Source: Hyphomicrobiales bacterium
Lineage (GTDB): Bacteria > Pseudomonadota > Alphaproteobacteria > Rhizobiales > Rhizobiaceae
Length of the DNA stretch: 64,000 nucleotides
NCBI GenBank assembly: GCA_900466475.1
Contig: UBMI01000002.1
Coordinates: 293,237-357,236, forward strand
Direction of reading: 5' to 3'
The notes below the pieces were generated by a model that worked only from the letters and a program-made list of their open reading frames with translations, was not told where the DNA came from and made no database searches. Numbering within the stretch: the first letter of the stretch is position 1; every line of letters begins with the position of its first letter. The position numbers and the translations under genes are program-made. Positions 1 to 8,699 of the stretch are shown one piece after another.

Positions 1-777
1 CAAACGCAAGGGCGGATTTGAAATAGACTTTGGATTGAGCACAGAAGTCACAGCCCGCTAAGTCCTTGATTTAAGATTCGGAACAGCTTGAGAACGAATC
101 GGAGACGAATCGCTGACTCCGGCTGATTCAGCTTTTGTTCACGGCTAAGTATTGATTTTGAATCGCTTTTTTACACTAGATACTGAATCTGCAGCATTAC
201 CTGAGAACTGGTAACGGCAGCTGCCGTTAACGCTTGTTGCCGAATCGTAAAAGCGCAAAGGTCAAGCCTGAAATTAACGCTTCGACCAAAGCCGGAACGA
301 ACGGGAGACGAATCGCTAAAGTCGAGGCTTTCCCTTTTCGTTCACGGCGAGATCTTGTGCGCATTTTCGCACCGATCCCAAGATACGGATTCCGGATTTG
401 CTGTGGCCACTCCGGACCGCCGGAAGCCATTAATCTTTTACATGCCAAATTTACGGAGCATTAAACCGGCCGGTGCCAACGATCCGGTAAAAGGTCATGC
501 CCGATCAAAGCCGGAACGAATCGCTGACGAATCGGAGACATCTCCATTTTCCCGCTTTGTTCACCGCAACATATTGTATTAAAAGATATTTTTAACCATA
601 CTTGGAAAATGTCCGACGGCATTTCGCCGACTTGCTTTCCACGAAACCGGCTAAAGTCGGCTTTCGTTGCAACAGCTGATAACGCCGCCGTGATATTCTG
701 AGAGCTTAGCCGGGAACAAAATTCGCCGATGTGGGTTTCTAGTCCAGTCGAAATGAGGATGAGGCAGGACAAATACC
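1..777. other. Left-edge region without a convincing gene
   Basis: Several short open frames occur on both strands, but none has a clear ribosome binding site, a recognisable domain or a plausible composition. The stretch is more AT-rich than the genes that follow. It contains three diverged copies of a short repeat, listed separately. It may be decayed intergenic or mobile-element sequence; nothing more can be supported. Confidence 0.6.
86..570 (+). repeat. Three diverged direct repeats with GAACGAATCGGAGACGAATC core
   Basis: A block close to GAACGAATCGGAGACGAATC, followed 25-50 bases later by a stretch ending near TTTGTTCACGGC or a variant, occurs at about 92, 295 and 515. The copies are about 200-220 bases apart and all on the plus strand. 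In the third copy the order of the two inner words (CGGAGACG and CGCTGACG) is swapped. The copies differ at many positions, so this is an old repeat. Its function is unknown. Confidence 0.55.
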
Positions 778-933
778 ATGCTTGGCACGATACTTCTTAT
801 TATCCTTATACTGTTATTGGTCGGCGCCTTGCCGAATTGGGGTTATAGCCGCGGATGGGGCTATGGACCTTCAGGTGGTTTGGGGTTAGTTCTCGTCATC
901 ATTATCATTCTTGTGCTGATGGGCCGAATTTAA
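778..933 (+). CDS. Small two-segment membrane protein, DUF3309-like
   Basis: This 51-residue protein starts with a run of Leu and Ile (residues 2-18), has a Gly/Trp/Tyr-rich linker (PNWGYSRGWGYGPSGG) and ends in a second hydrophobic run (about 35-48). The two-helix, Gly-rich-loop pattern matches the very short DUF3309 proteins common in rhizobia, whose role is not known. It is likely an inner-membrane peptide. A GGCAGGA stretch lies about 8-15 bases before the ATG. It is followed 26 bases later by a glycine-zipper lipoprotein gene on the same strand, so the two may be cotranscribed. Confidence 0.75.
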   Translation: MLGTILLIILILLLVGALPNWGYSRGWGYGPSGGLGLVLVIIIILVLMGRI

Positions 934-959
934 AGGCCGATAACCTGGGGAGTTTAGAC

Positions 960-1214
960 ATGAAGAAGATCATCCTTAGCTGCGCTCTCATTGGCGCTCT
1001 CGCATCCTGCACCCCGACGGAGCAGGGCACGGCGATTGGCGCCGGCACGGGCGCAATCATCGGTGGCGCTGTCACCAACAGCTGGGGTGGCGCGGCAGTT
1101 GGCGCAGTCGCCGGCGGTCTGACAGGCGCGCTGATCGGCCATTCGGTCGAACGTCAGGGTTACTGCATCTATCGCGACCGTTACGGTCGCCGCTACGAAG
1201 CGCGTTGCCGCTGA
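960..1214 (+). CDS. Glycine-zipper lipoprotein (small outer-membrane antigen-like)
   Basis: This is an 84-residue protein. Residues 1-17 form a signal peptide ending in a lipobox (LASC), so Cys17 should be lipidated. Residues 24-64 form a glycine-zipper two-helix segment with repeated GxxxG spacing (GAGTGAIIGG, GAVAGGLTG). The tail is Tyr/Arg-rich with two Cys. Proteins of this class sit in the outer membrane or envelope; individual functions are mostly unknown. The ATG at 960 was chosen over upstream in-frame starts because it gives the signal peptide and has GGGGAG seven bases upstream. A strong terminator follows. Confidence 0.8.
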   Translation: MKKIILSCALIGALASCTPTEQGTAIGAGTGAIIGGAVTNSWGGAAVGAVAGGLTGALIGHSVERQGYCIYRDRYGRRYEARCR

Positions 1215-1241
1215 TCGATCCTGGCCCATCGGAAATTTTGG

Positions 1242-1266
1242 ACGGGCGCTTCGGCGCCCGTTTTTG
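1242..1266 (+). terminator. Intrinsic terminator after the lipoprotein gene
   Basis: A perfect 7-bp GC stem (CGGGCGC / GCGCCCG) closes a TTCG tetraloop and is followed by TTTTT. It lies 28 bases after the lipoprotein stop codon, in the right orientation for the plus strand. Confidence 0.9.
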
Positions 1267-1406
1267 TTGCCCGCTATTGTCGTCAACGCGGCGTTGACAA
1301 TCGGTCGCTGAAGTCAAATCTACCGCCTTGGCAGACGTGAGCCCATATTCCTTTCAAGATCGCAGGCAAAGCACGCGCCGCCCGCGAATGGAAAGGAGCG
1401 CTTACC

Positions 1407-1553
1407 ATGGCCCAGATTTTCTTGAATTCCGCCGTCGCCATCCTGCTCGCCTCAGCCGTCCTGACGACGGCAATCGCCGCTCTCCGCAGCCACGACCGCG
1501 CCGTTCAGCAAGTGCCCGTCAGAGCCAATAAACGGCGCAATCCAAACGCCTGA
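1407..1553 (+). CDS. Small hypothetical membrane-anchored protein
   Basis: This 48-residue protein has one hydrophobic helix at about residues 9-27 (AVAILLASAVLTTAIAAL) and a basic, polar tail. It is preceded by GGAAAGGAG nine bases before the ATG, a good ribosome binding site, which is the main reason to call it. No family is recognised. It lies between two other small envelope proteins and may belong to the same group of small exported or membrane peptides. Confidence 0.5.
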   Translation: MAQIFLNSAVAILLASAVLTTAIAALRSHDRAVQQVPVRANKRRNPNA

Positions 1554-1620
1554 CAGCATCAACGAAACCGAAGCCGCGGACGGCAACTACCCGAGCGCTC
1601 GTCCGCGGGGAGACATCACC

Positions 1621-1746
1621 ATGAACAGGATCATCGCGATCGCCGCCCTCATCACCATTTTGCTTGCCGCCTATGGCGCATCTGCCGGCCCCTATGACGG
1701 AACCGGCAGCTTCCCCAGCAACTACGCTCACAGCCACAAGAAATAA
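1621..1746 (+). CDS. Small secreted peptide, hypothetical
   Basis: This 41-residue product has an N-terminal signal-like segment (MNRIIAIAALITILLAAYGASA) with a likely signal peptidase site after ASA. The short mature part is rich in Gly, Ser, Tyr and His. GGGGAGA stands about eight bases before the ATG. Its stop codon is one base from the stop of phaB on the other strand. Similar short exported peptides are frequent in rhizobia; no function can be given. Confidence 0.5.
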   Translation: MNRIIAIAALITILLAAYGASAGPYDGTGSFPSNYAHSHKK

Positions 1747-1747
1747 T

Positions 1748-2473
1748 TCAGGCGAAGAACTGACCGCCATTGGCAGTCAAAGTGGAACCGGTAATGAACC
1801 CGGCATCGTCGGAAACGAGGAAGGTCACGCAGCGCGCGATCTCCTCGGGTTCGCCGAGGCGCCCGACCGGAATTTGCGGAATAATCTTCTCGTTCAGTAC
1901 CTTTTCGGGCACCGCAAGCACCATCTCCGTCCCGATATAGCCGGGGCAAATGGCATTGACGGTGATATTCTTGACCGCCCCTTCCTGGGCAAGTGCCTTG
2001 GTAAATCCGAGGTCGCCCGCTTTCGCAGCAGAATAGTTCACCTGCCCCATCTGGCCCTTCTGGCCGTTGATGGAGGAGATATTGACGATGCGGCCGAAGC
2101 TGCGGTCACGCATGCCGCTCCAGACATGGTGCGTCATGTTGAAGAGGCCGGTGAGGTTGGTATTGATCACCTCGTGCCATTGCTGGGCCGTCATCTTGTG
2201 AAACATAGCATCACGAGTGATGCCGGCATTGTTGACGAGGATTTCGACCGGGCCGAGATCGGCCTGGACCTTTGCAATGCCTTCGCCGCAAGCAACATAG
2301 TCTGAGACGTCCCACTTGAAGACGGGTACGCCGGTAACGCCATGAAATGCTTTGGCCTTTTCATCATTGCCGGCATAGTTGGCAGCAACCTTGTAGCCGG
2401 CATTCTTTAGAGCCATCGAAATCGCCGCGCCAATGCCGCGCGTACCCCCAGTGACCAAAGCCACTCTGCTCAT
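1748..2473 (-). CDS. phaB: Acetoacetyl-CoA reductase PhaB
   Basis: This NADPH-dependent enzyme reduces acetoacetyl-CoA to (R)-3-hydroxybutyryl-CoA, the second step of polyhydroxybutyrate synthesis in the cytoplasm. The 241-residue protein is a full-length short-chain dehydrogenase: the cofactor motif TGGTRGIG at 8-15, NNAG at 81-84, and the catalytic pair Tyr147 and Lys151 in YSAAK. It is 65 bases downstream of phaA on the same strand and is probably cotranscribed with it. AGGGAG lies seven bases before the ATG. The polymerase gene phaC is not in this window. Confidence 0.95.
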   Translation of the reverse strand: MSRVALVTGGTRGIGAAISMALKNAGYKVAANYAGNDEKAKAFHGVTGVPVFKWDVSDYVACGEGIAKVQADLGPVEILVNNAGITRDAMFHKMTAQQWHEVINTNLTGLFNMTHHVWSGMRDRSFGRIVNISSINGQKGQMGQVNYSAAKAGDLGFTKALAQEGAVKNITVNAICPGYIGTEMVLAVPEKVLNEKIIPQIPVGRLGEPEEIARCVTFLVSDDAGFITGSTLTANGGQFFA

Positions 2474-2538
2474 GCTTCGCTCCCTCTTGTTGTCAACTCG
2501 CCCTCAGTCGCACTCGATGAACATACATCGTGTGCTAT

Positions 2539-3720
2539 TTACATCGCTTCGAAGCACATGGCGACGCCCATGCCGCCGCCGATGCACAATGTGGCAAGGC
2601 CTTTCTTGGCGCCGCGGCGCTTCATCTCGAAGAGCAGTGTGTTGAGAACGCGGGCACCCGAAGCACCGATCGGATGACCGATCGCGATCGCACCGCCATT
2701 GACGTTGACGATATCAGGATCCCATCCGAGATCCTTGTTCACGGCACAGGCCTGGGCCGCAAAGGCCTCATTGGCCTCGACAAGGTCGAGGTCGGCGACA
2801 GACCAGCCGGCCTTTTCCAGCGCCTTGCGGGAAGCAGGGATTGGGCCAGTGCCCATGACCTGGGGATCGACACCTGCTGTTGCCCAGGAAACGATGCGGG
2901 CGAGCGGCTGGATGCCGCGTCGCGACGCTTCCGCTTCGCTCATCAGGACGGCTGCAGCAGCGCCGTCGTTGAGGCCGGAGGCATTTGCCGCGGTCACCGT
3001 GCCGTCCTTGTCGAACGCCGGCCGCAGCTTCGTCATCGCCTCCAGCGTCGCGCCGTGGCGGATATATTCGTCGGCATCAACGGTTACGTCACCCTTGCGG
3101 CCCTGGATGATGAAGGGGACGATTTCGTCCTTGAAGCGGCCAGCCTTCTGCGCGGCTTCGGCCTTGTTCTGCGAGCTGACGGCGAATTGGTCCTGGTCGT
3201 CACGCGAAAGCTGCCACTGGCGTGCGATATTTTCGGCGGTAACGCCCATGTGATAGCCGTAAAAGGCGTCGGTCAGACCATCCTTGATCATGGTGTCGAT
3301 CATCTTCATGTCGCCCATCTTCACGCCGCCGCGCAAATGCGCCGCATGCGGCGCCATCGACATGGATTCCTGACCGCCGGCGACGATGATCTTCGCATCA
3401 CCGAGCGCAATCTGCTGCATGCCGAGGGCAACGGCACGCAGGCCGGAACCGCAGAGCTGGTTGACGCTCCAGGCCGTCGCCTCCTTGGGAACGCCGGCCT
3501 TCATTGCTGCCTGACGAGCGGGGTTCTGGCCTTCGCCGGCCTGCAGTACTTGGCCAAGGATGACTTCGTCCACATCTTCAGGGGAAACACCTGCCCGCTC
3601 GAGCGCGCCCTTGACGGCGGCTGCGCCGAGCTCGTGAGCGGGAATTGTGCCGAAAGCACCGTTGAAGGAACCGACAGCGGTGCGCGCTGCAGAGGCGATG
3701 ACGACGGATGAACTGCTCAT
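2539..3720 (-). CDS. phaA: Acetyl-CoA acetyltransferase (beta-ketothiolase) PhaA
   Basis: This thiolase condenses two acetyl-CoA to acetoacetyl-CoA, the first step of polyhydroxybutyrate synthesis. At 393 residues it has normal length. The acylated Cys90 is in LCGSGLRAV, His349 in GHPIGASG and the second catalytic Cys379 in CIGGGMGV. The ATG at 3720 gives [14 protein letters not shown] and has GAGGAAA upstream; an in-frame start 16 codons earlier is less likely. phaB follows, and phaR is transcribed divergently from 3954. Confidence 0.95.
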   Translation of the reverse strand: MSSSSVVIASAARTAVGSFNGAFGTIPAHELGAAAVKGALERAGVSPEDVDEVILGQVLQAGEGQNPARQAAMKAGVPKEATAWSVNQLCGSGLRAVALGMQQIALGDAKIIVAGGQESMSMAPHAAHLRGGVKMGDMKMIDTMIKDGLTDAFYGYHMGVTAENIARQWQLSRDDQDQFAVSSQNKAEAAQKAGRFKDEIVPFIIQGRKGDVTVDADEYIRHGATLEAMTKLRPAFDKDGTVTAANASGLNDGAAAAVLMSEAEASRRGIQPLARIVSWATAGVDPQVMGTGPIPASRKALEKAGWSVADLDLVEANEAFAAQACAVNKDLGWDPDIVNVNGGAIAIGHPIGASGARVLNTLLFEMKRRGAKKGLATLCIGGGMGVAMCFEAM

Positions 3721-3953
3721 GGGGTGGTTTCCTCGTTTCTCGTCACACATATAAGTGGAAACTGACAAAGCTGCAGGCGCAAGTCAAATGCCAACACCGT
3801 TCCACCTTTTGCTGCAGCGCCCTCGAATGGATTTATCCGTACAGGGAAAGGGCTTGCCGCATCGCACAAAGAGATTGTCACCGCCCTTCTTTTGCGTCTA
3901 CAGTCTCTGGCGGGGGAGTATCCATACAATCAGACGGGGTTTGGGAGACTGAT

Positions 3954-4526
3954 ATGGCGAAGACTGAGGGTCAGATCGTAATCAAGAAATATGCCAATCG
4001 CCGCCTCTACAATACGGGCACCAGCACCTATGTGACGCTGGAAGACCTGGCGGAGATGGTGAAGAAGGGGGAGGATTTTGTCGTTCAGGACGCCAAAAGC
4101 GGTGACGACATCACGCATTCGGTATTGACCCAGATTATTTTCGAGCAGGAATCGAAGACCGGCAACACGCTGCTTCCGATCTCTTTCCTGCGTCAGCTGA
4201 TCACCTATTATGGCGACCAGATGCAGATGGTCGTACCGAGCTTCCTCGAACATTCCATGCGCGCCTTCACGGAGCAGCAGTCACAGATCCGCGAGCAGGT
4301 GAACCGCGCCTTTGGCGAAACACCGCTCGGCAAGAACCTGCAGCTTCCCATGCAGATGGTCGAAGATCAGGTCCGCCGGAATACCGAGATGTTTCAGCAG
4401 GCCATGCAGATGTTCTCGCCCTTCATGACGCCACCGCCCAAGGAAACCCGCAAGGCGGAAGCCAAGGACATCGATGAGCTGAAGGAACAGCTTCGCGCGC
4501 TGCAGAACAAGCTCGACAGTCTATAG
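3954..4526 (+). CDS. phaR: Polyhydroxyalkanoate synthesis repressor PhaR
   Basis: This 190-residue regulator binds DNA and PHB granules and normally represses phasin and PHB-related genes until granules form. The N-terminal part (KYANRRLYNTGTSTYVTLEDLAEMV, about 11-37) is the conserved PHB accumulation regulatory domain and is followed by the second PHB_acc domain (about 65-105). The C-terminus is Gln/Met-rich and ends in a short coiled coil (DELKEQLRALQNKL). It is divergent from phaA-phaB, the usual rhizobial arrangement. Its last six bases overlap the end of the convergent membrane-protein gene. Confidence 0.93.
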   Translation: MAKTEGQIVIKKYANRRLYNTGTSTYVTLEDLAEMVKKGEDFVVQDAKSGDDITHSVLTQIIFEQESKTGNTLLPISFLRQLITYYGDQMQMVVPSFLEHSMRAFTEQQSQIREQVNRAFGETPLGKNLQLPMQMVEDQVRRNTEMFQQAMQMFSPFMTPPPKETRKAEAKDIDELKEQLRALQNKLDSL

Positions 4527-4928
4527 GCCGATCGAAACGTCCCGGTTGGCACTGCGGATCGATACCGCAAAGCCGCCAATCACATCGATCAGCGCAATGG
4601 TCATCAGGATGAAGAAGACCTGGGTCGCCGCGTCCTGGACGAGGAGAAACTCGACCAGGAAGGCGATGAAGACCAACATCGACAGCATATGGTTGATGAG
4701 GTTGCCGGAACCGTTCCGGGTTGCCTTCAGGATCTCGAAGAAGAGGACGACGAGCGCTACGACGATAAAGAGGTCGCCGAGCGCCATGCTCCAGATTGCG
4801 CCCGAAAGCATCGACAGTACGATCACGTCATGCTGGAGCGACGGAATGCCGCCACCGCCCATCAGGCCCAACATCGCCAGATTGTAAAGAATAAATGGAA
4901 TAACCATCAGCGGTATTGTGTTAATCAT
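4521..4928 (-). CDS. Conserved four-helix membrane protein of unknown function
   Basis: The 135-residue protein has about four hydrophobic segments (roughly 3-22, 36-46 with 49-65, 82-98 and 104-123) and few charged residues, so it is an inner-membrane protein. The loops carry an NGSGNLINH stretch and a C-terminal SANRDVSIGL. The family was not identified by name. GGGGAG lies about ten bases upstream of the ATG. It is convergent with phaR, with a six-base overlap of the stops, and lies downstream of rpmF, from which a terminator separates it. Confidence 0.75.
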   Translation of the reverse strand: MINTIPLMVIPFILYNLAMLGLMGGGGIPSLQHDVIVLSMLSGAIWSMALGDLFIVVALVVLFFEILKATRNGSGNLINHMLSMLVFIAFLVEFLLVQDAATQVFFILMTIALIDVIGGFAVSIRSANRDVSIGL

Positions 4929-5013
4929 GCAGAAATATCTCCCCGATCTCGCGGGAATACTGCCTGATATCAGCGTCTCACTTCAAGACACCGAAGATTA
5001 TAATATCTCGAAA

Positions 5014-5042
5014 AGAAAAAGGCCGGCGTTGAGCCGGCCTTC
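5014..5042 (-). terminator. Intrinsic terminator of rpmF
   Basis: On the minus strand AAGGCCGGC and GCCGGCCTT form a nine-bp stem around TCAAC, followed by TTTC TTTT. It lies about 30 bases after the rpmF stop codon. Confidence 0.88.
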
Positions 5043-5072
5043 AAAACTTCATCGGACAAGCCGCATAAAGAA

Positions 5073-5258
5073 TTATGCGCTTTCCTTCGGCGTCAGAACC
5101 TGACGGCCACGGTACATACCGGTCTTCAGATCGATATGGTGCGGGCGGCGCAGTTCGCCGGAGTTCTTGTCTTCGACATAGGTCGGAGCCTTCAGTGCAT
5201 CGGCCGAACGGCGCATGCCGCGCTTGGATGGGCTCGTTTTTCTCTTCGGTACAGCCAT
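5073..5258 (-). CDS. rpmF: 50S ribosomal protein L32
   Basis: This 61-residue basic protein has the L32 signature [20 protein letters not shown] and lies within normal alphaproteobacterial length. L32 is a small structural protein of the large ribosomal subunit. The start at 5258 (MAVPKRK) is the conserved one; an upstream in-frame ATG would add eight unrelated residues. The alphaproteobacterial form here lacks the zinc-binding cysteines of some L32 proteins. In rhizobia rpmF commonly stands as a single gene near mtgA, as here. Confidence 0.97.
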
Positions 5259-5413
5259 TTCTCTTACTCCACTTGCGGGCAAAACATATCCACGGCCAGA
5301 CTGGCGGCCGAAACGGACATGTCGCGATTTCGGAATTTTGCGCGCTTATACATGCAAGGGGCCGCCTTGACCAGTCCCCATATGTATTTTTTGCGATGCC
5401 TCTGATTGTCCGC

Positions 5414-6061
5414 TCAGACTTCGTCTTCCGGGACGATCCACGGCTCTGCGCGGGCTGCTTCTTCCCACTTCCGCCAGGCGGGATGCGCCTTCATCGCATT
5501 CATGTAAGGCAGTATATCGGCACTGCTGACGAGATCATAGATATCGAAGCGGTTGACGACAGGCGCAAACATCGCATCCACCCCGCTGAATTCACCGAAG
5601 AGGAACGGCCCACCGGATTTCTGCAGAAGATCGCGCCAGATCGTCTCGATACGGCTGATATCGGCGGAAACCCCGTCGGGAAGCGCGATTTTACCCTTCG
5701 GCCGGCGGATATTCATCGGGCAGGCACTGCGCAATGCCCGGAAGCTCGAAAGCATCTCCATGGAAACCGAGCGGGCAAGCGCCCGCTCGGCACGATCGCC
5801 GGGCAGCAATCCTGCTTCGGGATAAAGCTCGGCCACATATTCGATGATCGCGAAGGATTCCCAGATCTTAAGGGAACCATGCTGCAGCAGGGGCACATGG
5901 CCGCTCGGCGAGACCGCCTTGATTTTGGGATTACCATCAGGATAGTCGAAGGGGATCAACACCTCCTCGAAATCAATGCCGACGCCCGCTAGCGCCATCC
6001 ACGGCCGGAACGACCAGGAAGAGTAGTTCTTGTTGGCGATGTAAAGCGTCAGCTTGTCCAT
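5414..6061 (-). CDS. Glutathione S-transferase family protein
   Basis: This 215-residue cytosolic protein has an N-terminal thioredoxin-fold domain (about 1-80; NKNYSSWSFRPW, then PSGHVPLL with the cis-proline that contacts the glutathione backbone, then ESFAIIEY) and a helical C-terminal domain. It likely binds glutathione and acts on small electrophiles or in maleylacetoacetate-type isomerisation; the substrate cannot be deduced. AGGAAAA precedes the ATG. It is 12 bases downstream of the DUF1868 gene and is probably transcribed with it and mtgA. Confidence 0.88.
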   Translation of the reverse strand: MDKLTLYIANKNYSSWSFRPWMALAGVGIDFEEVLIPFDYPDGNPKIKAVSPSGHVPLLQHGSLKIWESFAIIEYVAELYPEAGLLPGDRAERALARSVSMEMLSSFRALRSACPMNIRRPKGKIALPDGVSADISRIETIWRDLLQKSGGPFLFGEFSGVDAMFAPVVNRFDIYDLVSSADILPYMNAMKAHPAWRKWEEAARAEPWIVPEDEV

Positions 6062-6073
6062 GGTGTTTTCCTG

Positions 6074-6796
6074 TCAGGGTTCGAAATCGAAAATCAGCAC
6101 TTCGTGGAAGTGGTTCATATCCTCGAACACACAGAAGGCGGGCGGATTGAGCTCCAGCACAGGCGCCCTGGTGCGGATATGATCTGTCACCTCGTCAAGC
6201 ATCGCCTGCCAGCGCGGCAGCGCCTCGTCTTCCAGCCGCTCGATCGGGTAGGCAAAAGTCATATGGAACTTATAGTTCTCATGGTTGGGCTGACGATAAC
6301 CCAGGAGATTTGCGAATGCGTCGCGCCAGGCGCGCATCACCTTGCGGTCACCCTCTGTCGCCCCCTCGAGAAGCAGGCCGGACGGACGAGCTTCGACGAT
6401 TGCCACCTTGAAGGGATCGAACATCGTGAAGCCTTCGAGCCGCGCCGCCATGAGCTCCGTCATGTCGTCGATCGGCGCATCGAGTGGAATGTCATCGGGC
6501 CAGTGGTTCTTCTTGCGGCCGGTCTCGATCACGCCTTCGAAAAGCGTCATATGGAGACTGGTAATCGGCGTGAAGATGAATTGCGCGGCCTCCGGCATCG
6601 CCAGATATTTCTCACGCGCTTCGATGAGCACCTGCAGCGTTTGTGAGCTCCTCGGGGGATGGCAGACAATCGTGTTGCCCTGCTCCGGCAGGAAGCCCCC
6701 GAGTTTGTGGTAGCGGGAGCCGAGATGCACTGGCGGAGCGGGATTGTGCGTCTTCGAATAGTGGAGAAGCTCGGGCGAAAGCGTCGTAGATCTCAT
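6074..6796 (-). CDS. DUF1868 protein, 2H (2'-5' RNA ligase-like) phosphoesterase fold
   Basis: The protein (240 residues from this start) belongs to the DUF1868 group within the 2H phosphoesterase superfamily. It shows two spaced histidine motifs, SLHMTLFEG and FHMTFAY, which match the HxT pairs that form the active site of RNA ligase-like phosphodiesterases. The natural substrate is unknown. The start at 6796 gives the conserved beginning MRSTTLSPELLHYSKTHNPAPP. An in-frame ATG at 6895 overlaps the mtgA stop as ATGA and could be used by translational coupling, adding 33 residues. The downstream gene is a glutathione transferase. Confidence 0.78.
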   Translation of the reverse strand: MRSTTLSPELLHYSKTHNPAPPVHLGSRYHKLGGFLPEQGNTIVCHPPRSSQTLQVLIEAREKYLAMPEAAQFIFTPITSLHMTLFEGVIETGRKKNHWPDDIPLDAPIDDMTELMAARLEGFTMFDPFKVAIVEARPSGLLLEGATEGDRKVMRAWRDAFANLLGYRQPNHENYKFHMTFAYPIERLEDEALPRWQAMLDEVTDHIRTRAPVLELNPPAFCVFEDMNHFHEVLIFDFEP

Positions 6797-6891
6797 GGGC
6801 GACTCGGGGCTTTGGTTGCTGATGCATCGCCCATATGGCGGAACCAAGAATGTCAGATGACGCTTGCCGCTTCCAACGACAAGTTCTGATA

Positions 6892-7629
6892 TCATTCATA
6901 GATGCACTTGATGTAATCGCCCGAACCCTGCGCCCGCCGCTCGATGATCGCCGCGAGCCTGCGCAGCCCTCGCCCGGGTTTTCCGGCATTGCGGTCGATC
7001 GGGTTCGGCAGCGAAACCGCAAGCAGCGATGCCTGCCGGCGTGTCAGCTTCGAGGCAGGCACCTTGAAGTGATACTGTGCCGCCGCCTCGATGCCGTAGA
7101 TGCCCGGCCCCCATTCGGCGATATTGAGATAGATCTCCATCAGCCGTCGCTTCGACCAGACGAAGTCGGAACCGACAGCCAGCGGCAATTCCAATCCCTT
7201 GCGGATGAAGGAGCGGCTGTTCCAGAGGAAGAGGTTCTTCGCAGTCTGCATGGGGATCGTGCTGCCGCCGCGCGTCTCCTGGCCCTTCAGCGTGTCTTCG
7301 ACCAGCATGCGCATCTCGTCCCAGTCGACACCGCCGTGGAAGCAATACTGCCCGTCTTCCGACATCATCACCGACTGAACGAGAACGGGCGCAACGTCGT
7401 CGATCGACACCCACTGCCGGTCGTAACCGCGCAGAAGCACCAGATCACGCAGCATCAGCGTCGAAACGGGATGGATGAAGGGCAGCAGATAGATAAAAAT
7501 CAGCACATAGGGCAAAAGCAGCACCGCCAGAACGGCAAGAACAACGCGTTTCAGCACCTGGCGGTCTCCAAGCCAGCGCCGGCGAACCGGCGCCTCGACG
7601 CTCTCCTCTGTCTGCGGCGCTATATCCAA
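6892..7629 (-). CDS. mtgA: Monofunctional peptidoglycan transglycosylase MtgA
   Basis: This enzyme polymerises lipid II into glycan strands at the periplasmic face of the inner membrane. The 245-residue protein has one membrane anchor (about 26-55) followed by the GT51 domain. The catalytic Glu91 lies in [11 protein letters not shown], and the second GT51 motif [17 protein letters not shown] follows, then the RKGLELPLA / [20 protein letters not shown] region. Length fits the family and no transpeptidase domain is present. It is divergent from the prenyl synthase gene at 7764. Confidence 0.95.
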   Translation of the reverse strand: MDIAPQTEESVEAPVRRRWLGDRQVLKRVVLAVLAVLLLPYVLIFIYLLPFIHPVSTLMLRDLVLLRGYDRQWVSIDDVAPVLVQSVMMSEDGQYCFHGGVDWDEMRMLVEDTLKGQETRGGSTIPMQTAKNLFLWNSRSFIRKGLELPLAVGSDFVWSKRRLMEIYLNIAEWGPGIYGIEAAAQYHFKVPASKLTRRQASLLAVSLPNPIDRNAGKPGRGLRRLAAIIERRAQGSGDYIKCIYE

Positions 7630-7763
7630 TGTCCCAGTCCGTTTTCGCCCTCTTCGCTGTCATACCGCCTGAAAACCCGCATTGCCAGAGTGCAGCGGAA
7701 ATCTTGGCTCAGTGATCGACAATTCCGTTGCCAGCAGCCATTCCGCCGTGCCAAAGAGCGCGC

Positions 7764-8678
7764 ATGGACGCCAAACGGGAAACATTCGAGACACGGTTGA
7801 AAAACAGCGCCGCCGAGATCGAGGCGCTGCTCGATCTCCTGCTCTCTCCCGCCGTGTTACCTCATGAGATTGCCCGCCCGGACCTGCTGCGGAATGCCAT
7901 GCACTATGCAGTGCTCAACGGAGGCAAACGACTGCGTCCTTTTCTTGTCGTCGAAAGCGCCACGCTTCTCGGCGGCAACAGGCAGGCGGCGCTGCGCGTC
8001 GGTGCGGCCCTCGAGTGCATCCATTGCTATTCGCTTGTTCACGATGACCTGCCGGCCATGGATGATGACAATCTGCGCCGCGGCAAGCCGACCGTACACA
8101 TCAAATTCGACGAAGCGACTGCCATTCTGGCCGGCGACAGTCTATTGACCTACGCCTTCGACATCATCGCCGCACCGGAAACCGATCTGCCGGACCGCAG
8201 CAAGACGGAACTCGTGCTGGCAATTGCCCGCGCGGCCGGTCTCGGCGGAATGGCCGGCGGCCAGGCGCTCGATCTTGCCGCAGAAAAGCAGGCGCCGGAC
8301 GAAGCAGGCATCGTCCGCCTGCAGGCGATGAAGACAGGGGCGCTGATCCGCTTTGCCTGCGAGGCCGGCGCCATCATCGCCGGAGCATCTGCAGAGAACC
8401 GTCAGCGCCTACGCCGCTTCGGTGAAAAAATCGGCCTCGCCTTCCAGCTTGCCGACGATATTCTCGATCTGACTTCCGATTCCCTGACCATGGGCAAAGC
8501 GACTGGCAAGGATGCGGCCCGCGGCAAGGGAACGCTCGTGGCGCTTCACGGTATGGAATGGGCAGAAAAACAGCTGCGCCGGCATGTCGAGGACGCGGAA
8601 GAACTGCTCGCCCCCTATGGCGAGCACGCCGCATTATTGATTACGGCGGCCCACTTCATAGCCGAGCGCAAGAGCTGA
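7764..8678 (+). CDS. ispA: Farnesyl diphosphate synthase (polyprenyl synthetase)
   Basis: This cytosolic enzyme condenses isopentenyl diphosphate with allylic diphosphates to make farnesyl diphosphate for undecaprenyl, quinone and hopanoid lipids. The 304-residue protein has the first Asp-rich motif DDLPAMDDD at 94-102, with the bacterial FPP-type two-residue insertion and CYSLVH just before it, GGKRLRP at 53-59 and the second motif DDILD near 230. These features favour FPP over longer products, though geranylgeranyl products cannot be excluded. The ATG at 7764 (MDAKRETFETRL) is preferred to an upstream start. It converges on ispG, 21 bases away. Confidence 0.85.
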   Translation: MDAKRETFETRLKNSAAEIEALLDLLLSPAVLPHEIARPDLLRNAMHYAVLNGGKRLRPFLVVESATLLGGNRQAALRVGAALECIHCYSLVHDDLPAMDDDNLRRGKPTVHIKFDEATAILAGDSLLTYAFDIIAAPETDLPDRSKTELVLAIARAAGLGGMAGGQALDLAAEKQAPDEAGIVRLQAMKTGALIRFACEAGAIIAGASAENRQRLRRFGEKIGLAFQLADDILDLTSDSLTMGKATGKDAARGKGTLVALHGMEWAEKQLRRHVEDAEELLAPYGEHAALLITAAHFIAERKS

Positions 8679-8699
8679 GGCTGATGAAAGGCGGAGTGA

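Noticed and set aside
227..772. Several open frames of 67-103 codons on both strands
   Set aside because: They overlap each other, lack ribosome binding sites and show no domain or composition typical of proteins; they lie in the repeat-bearing edge region.
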